NCBI RefSeq assembly: GCF_041438865.1
Contig: NZ_CP109450.1
Coordinates: forward strand, 2,211,001 to 2,275,000
Source of the DNA: Streptomyces sp. NBC_01471
Lineage (GTDB): Bacteria > Actinomycetota > Actinomycetes > Streptomycetales > Streptomycetaceae
Direction of reading: 5' to 3'
Length of the DNA: 64,000 bases
Each line of letters begins with the position of its first letter. The first letter of the stretch is position 1. Under the pieces are notes generated by a model. The model was not told the origin of the DNA. It was given only the letters and a program-made list of their open reading frames with translations, and searched no databases. This document shows positions 16,801 to 25,200 of this stretch, one piece after another. The position numbers and the translations under genes were made by a program.

Positions 16801-17805
16801 GGTGGCCCCGTAGGAGGCGGGGTTCGCGGACCCGTTGGGGGAGTCGATGCCGCCCAGGCCGGTGTCCGGGTAAGCGGTGGGACTGCCGACATTCGGTGCG
16901 TTGGTGCTGAGGTTCGGGGACCCGGTGTAGTCAGGGACGCTGCCGGCGCCCGAGCCACCGCCGGTGCCCAGATCCGGCATCGCCTCCGGCTTGCCGCTGC
17001 TGTACGGGTCCGGCGTGTGGTCGCCCGTGCCGGAATAGTTGGTGGGTTGGTAGGGCGTGGGGTTGTAAGAGTTGTACGACGGCCCCCCCTTCCCGTAGCC
17101 GGGCAGGTTCGGCGAGTACCCACCGTAGGGGTTGTACGGGTTGGGTATGCCCGAGCGGTTGTTGGCGTACGTGTTGCCGCCCGGCCCGCCCGCCCCCGGG
17201 CTGGTGGGCGATTTCGGCTGGGCGACGTTGTCCTCGGTGATCTTGTAGTGCGAGCCCAGGACCGTCATGACCTGCGCCATGTCCGACGACATCATGGCGA
17301 CGAGCTTGGGTTTGGCGGCGATGTGCACCGAGCCGTTGTCCATCATCAGGCTCGGGTCCTGCGCCAACGCCTGCTGGGCGTAGTAGTAGTCGATGTCCAT
17401 GATCTTGTTGCCGGCCTCACGCAGATGTGCCGCGTTGTTCGCCAGCTGCTGCGGGATGTCGTAGTCCCCGGTGATGCCGCCCGAGAGCGTCTCACTCAGT
17501 TTCTGCACCTGCTGCGACAGAGTGCTCATCACTCCGTGGAGCGCCGTCGCCGCAGCGCCCTTCCACGGTCCGTTCTCGCCGGCCAGCGCGTCCGACTGCT
17601 CCTTGATGGCCTGGGCGCTCTGCTGGATCACCTGCTCCGCGTACCAGAAGGTGTCGGCCGCGTCCTGGACGGTCTGTGGGTCGACCAGGGACTTGGCGTT
17701 CACATTGTTCTCGGGGTGATCCGGGTCCTGGCCGGTGACGGCCTTTACGACCGCTTTCCAACCCCACTCGGAGTAGGCCCCCTGCTTATCCCAGTCGTCG
17801 GACAT
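13891..17805 (-). CDS. Large WXG/PPE-like ESX substrate with repetitive Ser/Gly/Met/Ala-Pro tail
   Basis: The 1304-residue protein starts at an ATG with GGAGG. Residues 1-165 form a helical domain with GENGPWKGAAATALHGV, holding the W-x-G turn, followed by LSQQVQKLSETLSGG. It is clearly paralogous to the start of the protein at 18188-20455. After residue 190 comes a Gly/Ser/Asn/Pro/Tyr-rich region with 25-residue tandem repeats (PKPYAGDLGLNDSGNLGGGT) and repeated MPMMPMGGMGG modules. An Ala/Pro/Val-rich stretch follows, then a charged tail ending LLRQSDDIWGGGSK. A weakly hydrophobic Gly/Ala patch lies near residue 870. It is likely an exported or envelope-spanning substrate. The high Ala/Pro/Ser content generates long open frames on the other strand, which I regard as spurious. 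Confidence 0.8.
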   Translation of the reverse strand: MSDDWDKQGAYSEWGWKAVVKAVTGQDPDHPENNVNAKSLVDPQTVQDAADTFWYAEQVIQQSAQAIKEQSDALAGENGPWKGAAATALHGVMSTLSQQVQKLSETLSGGITGDYDIPQQLANNAAHLREAGNKIMDIDYYYAQQALAQDPSLMMDNGSVHIAAKPKLVAMMSSDMAQVMTVLGSHYKITEDNVAQPKSPTSPGAGGPGGNTYANNRSGIPNPYNPYGGYSPNLPGYGKGGPSYNSYNPTPYQPTNYSGTGDHTPDPYSSGKPEAMPDLGTGGGSGAGSVPDYTGSPNLSTNAPNVGSPTAYPDTGLGGIDSPNGSANPASYGATSLGGGDGQTSPYTAKSLLSPNSGGLSPASYPDTGLNSPGSTMPHSGVADPAMDAALNPPTMMPNLSSRPDLGLGGASTRNSAPSSKTNYTPKPYAGDLGLNDSGNLGGGTGTGLSPKPYAGDLGLNDSGNLGGGTGTDLGTGSATPHSSGSLPNLSTSGIDAPGSSGLSSYPDTGLSSGSPDGVGSSSSPGSGLSSAYPGGASMSPEAGGANSAARAGGSGMPMMPMGGMGGAGAGGGGSEGAPSDASGLLHGDAAPWRGSTELDDNGQLGGGAAPGGEGLDFSPRGLSSAGLPSGGLSSGGLPSDGLSLDSNGSPSGSSGDGLSSSAPGGSETAQQAGGAGMPMMPMGGMGGAGAGGGGSEGAPSDASGLLEGDSAPWRSTGLDSAPEATGGAVSGGEGLNFAQPGPSADGAPTGTAGEAAQTSTSGGTAQSGSGMPMMPMVGMGAGAAGSGTSGEPSEASGLLHGSTEGWSDPAAQSEAPVGSPSGVPQGGGGLSLGGTDLFGQQATGAADAGVLGGEPFLASAWGAAAVGGIAAAGGVAAAAGSWGAARQSAPPAAQTGVTNGTHAATGPAATMSAVPQAAQSGPPGPQAAPSVPVTAATPAPQAAPSVPAAAVNPAPQAAPNHTASATQSPAAQAMTSREAPAVVHQPVTAPTAPPAQAVSAPTVAPAQAVSAPTVAPAQQVPVAASAQQVPVTPAQVPAASPAVQQAVQSASVPSRAPVAATAPAKASAPSAPASASTPSFAPVSAPASTSAPAPVSAPVSASDPASASAPATASASAPATASASARAGHASTASAPTRARPAAPTAESGSTPAAASRAAGEADDADAWDASLLPLFGRKESQPDRASGADAGLSREEAVGAAGVVGASAYMIARGAGADQAFAEPARPAWRPKPAAEGALPHRDFSCSGVEPEKRSAAPSDTDAEKDGAAQGKGRSKKRDEDGGSSVADLLRQSDDIWGGGSK
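15465..16155 (-). repeat. Dispersed Gly/Met module repeats inside the 1304-residue protein
   Basis: A module reading MPMM-PMGGMGG-AGAGGGGSEGAP-SDASGLL recurs near 15465-15500 (diverged), 15690-15780 and 16050-16145. Each copy is followed by a W-R-S/G-T-type stretch. The copies share long runs of identical DNA, which implies duplication inside the coding region. Confidence 0.65.
16390..16539 (-). repeat. 75-bp tandem repeat (25-residue unit)
   Basis: Two direct copies, offset by 75 bp (starting at 16390 and 16465), encode PKPYAGDLGLNDSGNLGGGT followed by GTGLS or GTDLG within the Gly/Ser-rich part of the 1304-residue protein. Confidence 0.75.
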
Positions 17806-18187
17806 GCCGCCTCCACTCTGCTCCCCTCCCCCGAACGCCGATGACGCGGTTCCGTGTCGCCGGGCGTGGTCCGCGCACGGCTGCGCGGCGCCCGGCCCCA
17901 GTCGGTGCTGCCTGGTGAACAGGCAGCCTCCGCAGTCTTATTCTCCCCCGGAGAACCGGACCACCCAGACTAGGCGCTGATGACGTCGTGACCAGCAACT
18001 GTCACGGCCTTGAGACAAACTCGTTCCCCTTACAACCATCATCGGCGGGTGTTCTGAACACTGATCATCTTCTGTTCACGACATGTCCACCGAACTGTCA
18101 TATCGACCCTCCCCGGCGTAGATGCCCGGTTCTCTCATCGGGCCTCTGCCGGGAAGACACGGAACGGGACCCCGCACCCGCGGTGGG
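17806..18187. other. Intergenic region upstream of the 1304-residue substrate gene
   Basis: This 382-bp stretch has no convincing gene. It must contain the end of the upstream transcript or an internal promoter. On the minus strand a TAGTCT hexamer near 17970 could be a -10 element, but I see no good -35. A GCCTG-gtgaa-CAGGC mini-hairpin lies at about 17909-17923. The stretch 18040-18120 is AT-richer than its surroundings. Confidence 0.4.
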
Positions 18188-20455
18188 TCAGAATCCGGGC
18201 AGCCCGGAAGCCGGCTCGTCGCTCTGCGCCGGCACCTTCGCCACCTGCGGCACCTGCTCCGACCGCATCTGATACCGCGGGGTCTCCCCCGCGGGCAAAG
18301 CCTCACCAGAACTCGTCAGCGCCTGCCCCTGCCCCTGCACGGCATCCCCCACAGCCGGCACCTGCGGCACCTGCTCCGACCGCATCTGATACTGCGGAGT
18401 CTCCCCCGCGGGCAAAGCCTCACCAGAACTCGTCAGCGCCTGCCCCTGCCCCTGCACGGCATCCCCCACAGCCGGCACCTGCGGCACCTGCTCCGACCGC
18501 ATCTGATACTGCGGAGTCTCCCCCGCGGGCAAAGCCTCACCAGAACTCGTCAGCGCCTGCCCCTGCCCCTGCACGGCATCCCCCACAGCCGGCACCTGCG
18601 GCACCTGCTCCGACCGCATCTGATACTGCGGAGTCTCCCCCGCGGGCAAAGCCTCACCAGAACTCGTCAGCGCCTGCCCCTGCCCCTGCACGGCATCCCC
18701 CACAGCCGGCACCTGCGGCACCTGCTCCGACCGCATCTGATACTGCGGAGTCTCCCCCGCGGGCAAAGCCTCACCAGAACTCGTCAGCGCCTGCCCCTGC
18801 CCCTGCACGGCATCCCCCACAGCCGGCACCTGCGGCACCTGCTCCGACCGCATCTGATACCGCGGAGTCTCCGTAGGAGTCGCAGGTACCGACGGCGTCC
18901 CCTGCTCCACAGGCATGTACTGGGCGGACTCCACCCCCTCCGGCAACGACTCCTCCGCCGGCGCCTCCCGCGTCAACGTCCTCATCTGCGACTCCCGGCC
19001 CGTCGCCTCCGCCGGCGCCTCCCGCGTCAACGTCCTCATCTGCGACTGCCGGCCCGTCGCAGGGTCGACCGGCACCGTCGAACCGAGGGGATAGCCATTC
19101 GACGCATAGGACGTGAGCCCCGACGTCGCCCCACCAGTGACCCCAGGAGTCAACGCGCCGTACGGCGATATGGCCGACGTCTCCACCGGCTGAAGCGGTG
19201 TGCCCAGACCGGTTTGCCCCGTAGTCGGCTGCCCGGAAAGGCCGTTACCGCTGCCGGTCATCGGATTGGAGAAGGTGGCCTTGGGGACCTGGTCGATCGT
19301 GACTCTGTAGTGCCCCGCGAGGGTGACGAGCACCGCGCGCATGTCGCTGTCCATCATCGGCGGAATGGCCTTGACCTGGCTTACCGCGATCTGGCCGTTG
19401 TCCATGATGATGTCTTCGTCGAACTCGTCAAGATGATCGTTGTAGTAGGCGACGGCCTGCTTGCCGTACCAGTTGTCGATGTCTATCAGCTTGTTGATCG
19501 CGTCCCGCAGGTGCTGGGCGTTGTCCGCCAGCTGCTGGGGGACGTTGTTGTCACCGGTGATGCCGCCGGTCAACACGCCGGTCAGGTTCGAGACCTGCTG
19601 GGACAGGTTCTTCATCAGGCTGTAGAAGCTCTGGGCCGCAGCCCCCTGCCACGAACCGTTCTCACCGGCCAGGGACTCAACCTGGGCGTCGAGGTTCTCT
19701 CCGGCCTCCTTCAGTACCTGCCCCGTGTACCAAAGTACGTCGGCGGCGTCCTGCATCGACTGGGGGCTGGAGGTCAGGCTGCCGTTCACGCTGGTGTCGT
19801 CGGGGTTGTACCCGGTGACGTGCGCCATGACCTGTTTCCAGGTCCAATCTGTGTAGTCACCCGTGCTGTCAAAGTTGGAGTCGGAGTCCGACCCAGTGGT
19901 CGAGTCCGCGCCGGAGGTCGAGTCGGAGTCCGTCTCGGAATCCGACCCAGTGGTCGATCCGGAGTCCGTCTCGGAGTCCGAGCCAGTGGTCGATCCGGAG
20001 TCCGTCTCGGAGCCAGGATCAGTGGTTGTGGTCGTCGTGGCCGGGGTGGTTGTAGTGGTCGGGACCGTCGACCCGTAACCCGTGTCATAACCGGTCGGAT
20101 TCGTCGTCCCGTAACCACCCGACCCGTAACCCGTGTCATAACCAGTCGGATTCGTCGTCCCGTAACCCGTGTCATAACCGGTCGGGACCGTCGACCCGTA
20201 ACCCGTGTCATAACCGGTCGGGACCGTCGACCCGTAACCGCCATCCACCCCATAGGTGTCCGAGCCGGGAGTGGCGCCATAGGCGCTGGAGTCCAGACCG
20301 TACGAGCCGGTGTCGTAGCCGTTGGTGTAGCTATCCGGAACGGTCTCGGTGCCGGGCGGGGGGTATCCGTCCGCGGTCCCGTAGCCCCCAGGGACGGCCT
20401 CGTAGGTGTACCCGCCGTCGCCACCGGTGTTGTACGAGGTGCTGCTCTCGGTCAT
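18188..20455 (-). CDS. Large WXG-domain ESX substrate with 39-residue C-terminal repeats
   Basis: The protein has 755 residues from the ATG at 20455 (MTESSTSYNTGGDGGYTYE). Residues 1-190 are Tyr/Gly/Asp/Ser/Thr-rich low complexity (YDTGYGSTVPTG and D/S-T-T-G-S-D units). Residues 200-400 form a helical domain with DWTWKQVMAHVTG, ENGSWQGAAAQSFYSLM (the W-x-G turn) and IMDNGQIAV. This domain is paralogous to residues 1-165 of the protein at 13891-17805. The C-terminus carries five perfect units plus a partial one of a 39-residue repeat containing MRSEQVPQVPAVGDAVQG. There is no signal peptide, as expected for ESX export. Repeat length polymorphism is likely. Confidence 0.8.
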   Translation of the reverse strand: MTESSTSYNTGGDGGYTYEAVPGGYGTADGYPPPGTETVPDSYTNGYDTGSYGLDSSAYGATPGSDTYGVDGGYGSTVPTGYDTGYGSTVPTGYDTGYGTTNPTGYDTGYGSGGYGTTNPTGYDTGYGSTVPTTTTTPATTTTTTDPGSETDSGSTTGSDSETDSGSTTGSDSETDSDSTSGADSTTGSDSDSNFDSTGDYTDWTWKQVMAHVTGYNPDDTSVNGSLTSSPQSMQDAADVLWYTGQVLKEAGENLDAQVESLAGENGSWQGAAAQSFYSLMKNLSQQVSNLTGVLTGGITGDNNVPQQLADNAQHLRDAINKLIDIDNWYGKQAVAYYNDHLDEFDEDIIMDNGQIAVSQVKAIPPMMDSDMRAVLVTLAGHYRVTIDQVPKATFSNPMTGSGNGLSGQPTTGQTGLGTPLQPVETSAISPYGALTPGVTGGATSGLTSYASNGYPLGSTVPVDPATGRQSQMRTLTREAPAEATGRESQMRTLTREAPAEESLPEGVESAQYMPVEQGTPSVPATPTETPRYQMRSEQVPQVPAVGDAVQGQGQALTSSGEALPAGETPQYQMRSEQVPQVPAVGDAVQGQGQALTSSGEALPAGETPQYQMRSEQVPQVPAVGDAVQGQGQALTSSGEALPAGETPQYQMRSEQVPQVPAVGDAVQGQGQALTSSGEALPAGETPQYQMRSEQVPQVPAVGDAVQGQGQALTSSGEALPAGETPRYQMRSEQVPQVAKVPAQSDEPASGLPGF
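18243..18875 (-). repeat. 117-bp tandem repeat array (39-codon unit)
   Basis: Units start at 18243, 18360, 18477, 18594 and 18711, with a partial unit from 18828; spacing is exactly 117 bp. Copies are virtually identical in DNA. They encode MRSEQVPQVPAVGDAVQG followed by QGQALTSSGEALPAGETPQYQ. The lack of synonymous drift indicates recent expansion or ongoing gene conversion. Confidence 0.92.
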
Positions 20456-20703
20456 TGCTGGTAGACCCTTCGCCCCATGCCCACAAGGCGCACCGTCCAC
20501 CGTGGACGGTGCGCCTTCCTCTTCCTACCAAGCCCCCGTTGCGTCTCGGGGCGTTCGTTCTTCCGGTTCCCGGTGAGGTACCACGACCAACCCCAAAGCC
20601 GCGTGGCCCGGGGCGTTACCGGACCATCGCGGCCTTGGCGTTTTCGTCCGCTCCGGCGGTGGTGCCCGAAGCGGGCCGACCGTCATGACGGACGTCGCGT
20701 CGC
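20456..20703. other. Intergenic region between two substrate genes
   Basis: This 248-bp stretch has no gene. It contains the strong hairpin at 20485-20517 and a CCGTCATGACGG palindrome near 20680-20691, just after the stop of the upstream 209-residue gene. Confidence 0.5.
20485..20517 (-). terminator. Perfect 15-bp-stem hairpin
   Basis: AAGGCGCACCGTCCA pairs perfectly with its complement across a 3-nt loop. It sits about 190 bp after the stop of the 209-residue gene and 30 bp before the next start, with no clear U-run on the minus strand. It is probably a partial terminator or an mRNA-stabilising stem that separates the Esx genes from the large substrate genes. Confidence 0.7.
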
Positions 20704-21333
20704 CTACGCGGTGGTGCCGGACGGCGCCGGCGACGAGTCGGTCCCGGTACTCTGACCCACCGCCGCACTGTGCTGCTGGAAGCTCTGGAGTTCGGACCGC
20801 GCCGACTGCATGAGCTGACTCAGCTCGGTGCCCGCCTTGTCGTTGACCTCTTCCAGCGTCGCGTACTTGTTGGCCATCGTCCGGATCTTGTCGGCGGTGT
20901 CGCTCAGGGCCTGGTTCAGGTCGTGCATCGACACGGTCAGGCCTTCCTGCAGCCCCCCACCGCCGGTACCGCCGCTGATCTTCGCCTTCAGCGCGACCGC
21001 TTCGGTGAAGGTACCGGGCGCGATCGGCAGCAGGCCGTCCACACGCTTCCGGGCCCCTGAGACCGCCGCCGCAATGGTATCCAGGTTGTCGGCGAACTTC
21101 TTGAGCGCCGTGGTGTCGACGGAGACGTCGCCGCCCGACTCTGAGGAGCCCTTCGGGGGCGTCGGCATGTCCGGCATCTTCTGGCCGGTGTCAATCGTGC
21201 CCGTGCTGGAGTTCGTGTATTCGCCGCCGGAGTAGTGCTCCGGGTCGCCGTCGGAGGACGAGTCGGACGAATCGGACGAGCTTGACGACGAGTCGTTGTT
21301 CATACCGTAGTTCGTGTCACCGGCACTGACCAC
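20704..21333 (-). CDS. ESX-locus helical secretion-type protein (WXG100-like C-terminal half)
   Basis: This 209-residue protein starts at a GTG with GGGGAGG nine bases upstream. Residues 1-45 are Ser/Asp-rich low complexity (DSSSSSSDSSDSSSDGD). Residues 70-185 are predicted helical (ALKKFADNLDTIAAAVSGARKRV, LNQALSDTADKIRTMANKYATLEEVNDKAGTELSQL) and resemble ESX substrate or EspC-like hairpins, although no W-x-G is present. The tail is Ser/Pro-rich. It lies directly downstream of the two esx genes and is probably co-secreted or a chaperone. The exact family is not recognised. Confidence 0.65.
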   Translation of the reverse strand: MVSAGDTNYGMNNDSSSSSSDSSDSSSDGDPEHYSGGEYTNSSTGTIDTGQKMPDMPTPPKGSSESGGDVSVDTTALKKFADNLDTIAAAVSGARKRVDGLLPIAPGTFTEAVALKAKISGGTGGGGLQEGLTVSMHDLNQALSDTADKIRTMANKYATLEEVNDKAGTELSQLMQSARSELQSFQQHSAAVGQSTGTDSSPAPSGTTA

Positions 21334-21384
21334 CGCGCGTCACCTCCCCATCATGTAAGCCGAGTTACTCACGGTCATCGCTGC

Positions 21385-21672
21385 CTATTCCCAGAGGTTG
21401 ACGCCGTACTTCTCACCACTGGTGTAGGACTCGCCGATGTTGCCGAGCGACTGAGTGGCACGCACCGACTGCTGCTGCATGGCCGCGGCGGCCGCGTCCC
21501 ACTTGGCCTTCGCGATGTCGTACGCCGCGCGGGCGTCACTGGACCACTGGGAGAGGTTCTGCTTCGCGCCGTCGTCCAGCTCGGTCAGCGTCTGCTGAAT
21601 CTGCTTGGAGATGGCGGCCATCTCGCCACCAACGAACTCCATCTGCTGGAGGCTTACCTGGTAAGTCGTCAT
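21385..21672 (-). CDS. esxA: WXG100 family protein (EsxA/EsxB-like)
   Basis: The protein has 95 residues from the ATG at 21672, with GAGAGGG at good spacing. MTTYQVSLQQMEFVGGEMAAI and LTELDDGAKQNLSQWSSDARAAYDIAKAKWD form the two helices. The turn reads W-S-S instead of W-x-G. The C-terminus GESYTSGEKYG contains Y-x-x-x-E, the general type VII export motif (YxxxD/E). With its upstream neighbour it should form the secreted Esx heterodimer that engages EccC. Which partner deserves the A or B name is arbitrary here. Confidence 0.85.
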   Translation of the reverse strand: MTTYQVSLQQMEFVGGEMAAISKQIQQTLTELDDGAKQNLSQWSSDARAAYDIAKAKWDAAAAAMQQQSVRATQSLGNIGESYTSGEKYGVNLWE

Positions 21673-21758
21673 GTCGCCCTCTCTTGGCAGGTTCCCGGCG
21701 CCCATCGCCCGGACCATCGACGGAAGTGTGCGGAGCGAGGTGCCCGCGCGTACGTGGC

Positions 21759-22094
21759 TCAGAAGCCGGGCAGCCCGGCGCCGATCGCGCTGTTCAGCGA
21801 GGTGGCCTCGTCGTGGGTGCTGCTGTGCACGTTCTGGTAGCTGCCCGTGTTGGCGGCGAGCTTGTCAGTGACGTTCTGAAGCTGCTGCCTGACGATGTTG
21901 CAGTTCTCCAGCCACTGGTTCAGGGCATTGGAGAACGAAACCGCCGCGTCACCCTTCCAGCCACTCTCCAGAGTGATGGACTGGTCATGCATGTTGTTGT
22001 AGGCCTGCGTGGTCTCGCTCACAGCGTTCTCGAAGTGCGGCTGCGCCGCCCGCATTCCCGCGATATCAACATTCTGCTGCCCGTTGCCAGCCAT
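21759..22094 (-). CDS. esxB: WXG100 family protein (EsxA/EsxB-like partner)
   Basis: This 111-residue protein has AAGGGAC five bases before its ATG. ESGWKGDAAVSFSNALNQWLENCNIVRQQL holds a canonical W-K-G turn between two helices, and the tail ends SAIGAGLPGF. No clear YxxxD/E is visible, so export of the pair may depend on the partner encoded at 21385-21672. It is the first esx gene after the membrane-complex genes, 134 bp downstream of eccA. Confidence 0.85.
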   Translation of the reverse strand: MAGNGQQNVDIAGMRAAQPHFENAVSETTQAYNNMHDQSITLESGWKGDAAVSFSNALNQWLENCNIVRQQLQNVTDKLAANTGSYQNVHSSTHDEATSLNSAIGAGLPGF

Positions 22095-22173
22095 GGGCTG
22101 TCCCTTCGCTCGGATGATCCCGTCGTGCCGTCAGCCGTGGCACCGTGACGTTGTCGATTCTGTCCCCGGCCCC

Positions 22174-22195
22174 CGCCCGCGAGGAACAGCGGGCG
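22174..22195 (-). terminator. GC hairpin between eccA and the esx genes
   Basis: CGCCCGC and GCGGGCG form a 7-bp stem with an 8-nt loop in the eccA-esx gap. It may attenuate the transcript or protect a processed esx mRNA, which would help explain high Esx levels. No U-run follows. Confidence 0.45.
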
Positions 22196-22228
22196 ACGGT
22201 TGTTGCCTTCCGATACAGGCACTGTTGT

Positions 22229-25200
22229 CTAGTTGTGCGAAGCCGCGGCCGGTTCAGGAACCGAACGTGTCGTGGTCCGCGTCCTTTCCGCGACGCGATC
22301 CGCGAGCCGGTGGGCGCCGCGCGCCCCGTCGCTGGGCATCTGGCCTGCGATACGCCCGCTCAGCGCGGTGTGCGTCGCCTCGTCGACCGCGTGGCCGCGG
22401 GCGGCGAGCCGCCGGCACATCAGACCGGCCAGTTCATCCGCCGTGTAGTCGGGGAAGCGCAGGTACTCGGAGAAACACCGTGCCACATCCGGCCGCCCGC
22501 GCAACGCCTCGCCGAGCCTGGCGTGACTGCCGCGCAGTACCAGCACGGTCTGCGGGTTGCGGACCGCAGACCCCACCAGGGCCTCCCACACCACACCGCG
22601 CTCCGCCTCTGACCGCGCGGCGAAGGCCGCGTCGAGTTCGAGGTCCAGCACACCGCCGTCCGCCTCGCCGAACAGCCAGGCAGTGAAGGCCCTGGCCTCC
22701 TCCGGGCGCCCGCCGTGCACCTGCGACAACGCCACCCGGTGCACGGCGCCGTTGCGCAACACCCGCGTCTCGGCGAGGCACTTCGCGTACAGCGTGGCCA
22801 CCGCCCTGCGGCCGCTGCCCTGCTCCCCGGCGAGTACGACGTTCGCCGCAGGGGCGGGCGTCTCACCCCGCTGCACCGAGGAGACCAGCTCATTGGTGCG
22901 TCTGAGCAGGACAGCGCGCACTTCGCGCAGCCCGCACAGCGCGGCCAGGCGCCGCATGGCGGGCGGCGGGTCGGCCGGAGCCTTGGGGGCGGCCACCGGG
23001 GCCTGCTCTGGTTCCGGATCGGAAACCGGCGCCTGGACATGAAGACCGTCCTGGAGCACCTCCGGCTGAGGGAGCCCCCTCCCCTCGTCCTCAAGCTCCG
23101 GCAACCGGCCGACGTCCTCGGCCACCAGTCGGTTCAGCGTCTCGTTGTCGCTGGAGGAGGTGGCAAGCCGGGACGCCTGGTTGCTGATCATGGTCTCGAA
23201 GATCGACCGGGCGACACGGCCGTTACCGAACGTGGGGCCCTTCGGGATCTCCACGAAGTACCTGTTCAGGGCCTCAAGTCCGGAATCCTCAAGCTCGTAG
23301 TAGTGCTTGGCGCACAGGCCCTGCACGATGGTGACGAGCTCGTCGACCTCGTAGTTGGGGAACTCCACGGTGCGGGCGAAGCGGGAGGCCATACCGGGGT
23401 TGGACTCCAGGAACTGCTCCATCTGCTCGGAGTACCCGGCCACGATCACCACGAGCTCGTCGCGGTGGTCCTCCATGAGCTTCATCAGTGTCTCGACGGC
23501 TTCCTGGCCGAAGTCCGGGCCGCTGCCGCCCGACTGGTTGGTGAGGGTGTACGCCTCGTCGATGAAGAGGACACCGCCGAGCGCCTTCTCGAAGACCTCG
23601 GCGGTCTTGATCGCCGTACCCCCGATGATCTGTGCCACCAGCCCCGACCGGGAGACCTCGACGATGTGGCCCTGCTTGAGGATGCCGAGTTCGGCGAGGA
23701 CCGCGCCGTAGAGGCGGGCGACGGTGGTCTTGCCGGTGCCGGGCGGGCCGGCGAAGACCAGGTGGCGGCTCATGGGTGGCATGGGAAGGCCCATTTCCAG
23801 GCGCCGCTGGGCCATCTTGTTGACGTTGATCAGGCCGGTGACCTCGCGCTTGACGCTGTCAAGGCCGACCAGTGCCTCAAGGTCGGCCAGCGGCCCGTTG
23901 TCGCTGCCGGCCGCGGCGCGATCCTTCCCGCCCGACCTGGGGCCTTCCCTCTTGTCCCGCACGCCGGCGCCCGCCCCGGCCCAGGCCGGTTCGCCCGCCG
24001 CCTGCTTGGGCCGCTGCTCGTCCTCGTCGCCGCGCAGGCGGTTGAAGCCGGTGCCACCGTTGTCGGTGACCTCGCAGCGCTGGACGGTTACGGGTTCCTC
24101 GGAGTTGCTGCGGACGCCGTCGCCCACGTTGCCGGTGATGATGCAGTCACTGATGTCGGCCCGGCCGGACGCCTGGACGTTGATGCCGTGGCCCCCCGCG
24201 TCGTGCACCCGGCAGCCGGTCGCGGTGAGCGCGCCGCCGCCAAGGACCCGCGCGCCGTCGCCGGAGGAGCCGGCCAGTTCGCTGCCGCGCAGCACGGCCT
24301 CGCCGTCCGTCCCCACCAGCACGCCGGCGCCGTCGACGGTGGAGGAGTCCACCTCGGCGCGTGCCCCGCCGGACACCGAGAAGCCCCACTCGCCCGCCGC
24401 GCGCAACCGGACGTCCTCGAACACGGCGGTGGCGCTCTCGGACAGCTCGACGCCGACGCCGTGGTCGATGACGAGGTCGGCGTGGCGCAGCTCGACGCGG
24501 GAGGAACCCGACACCCGCAGCCCGGCACAGTCCTCCGCGACAGACAGGTCCCGGAACTCCGCGCGGGACTCGCCGTGAAGCTGGAGCGTGGTCCGCTTGG
24601 CGCCCTGCACCCGCAGCCGGTGGAACTCCGCCTTGCCGCCCTCCTCGACGAGGACGGCCATCGGTGTGCCACTGATCCGGCAGTCCTCAAGACGGGGCGC
24701 GGAACCCCCGGTGACCTGAAGGCCGCTGACCTTCGCCGAGGTGAGGTGACAAGCCCGCAGCAGCGGGGCGGCTCCCCCGCTGACGTGCACGGACTGTTCG
24801 CCCGAGCCGCTCAGGGTGCAGTCGGTGAGGGTGGTGAGGCCGGTGCTGGTCAGGTAGGCGTCGAGGTTGGCGGACTCGGTGACGGTGACCCGCATGAGTT
24901 CGGCCCTGGCCTCCTGCTCCACCACAAGGGCCGGCTTCTGGCTGCCGGTGACCGAGGTGGTCTCGACGGTGATACCGCCCTGCCCGTTCACGCAGATGCC
25001 GTTGCCGCCGACGCGCTCCAGTGTGCAGTCGCGGACCGTCAGGCGCCCCTTGTCGGCGACGACGACGGCGGAGGAGCCGAGGTCGGTGACGGTGACGCGT
25101 TCCACGGTGTTGTCGCTGTCGGCGGTCACCACGATGCCGGCGCCGCCGGGATTGGTCACCCGGCAGTCCCGCGCCGCGAGGTGCCCGTCCTGCCAGCACA

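Noticed and set aside
14719-17844. Plus-strand frames over the 1304-residue gene
   Set aside because: They mirror the Gly/Ser/Pro repeats of the real gene as Arg/His-rich sequence; no start signals or known domains.
18243-18875. Possible CRISPR array
   Set aside because: The 117-bp units are contiguous with no variable spacers, are multiples of three, and translate into the protein's repeat domain.
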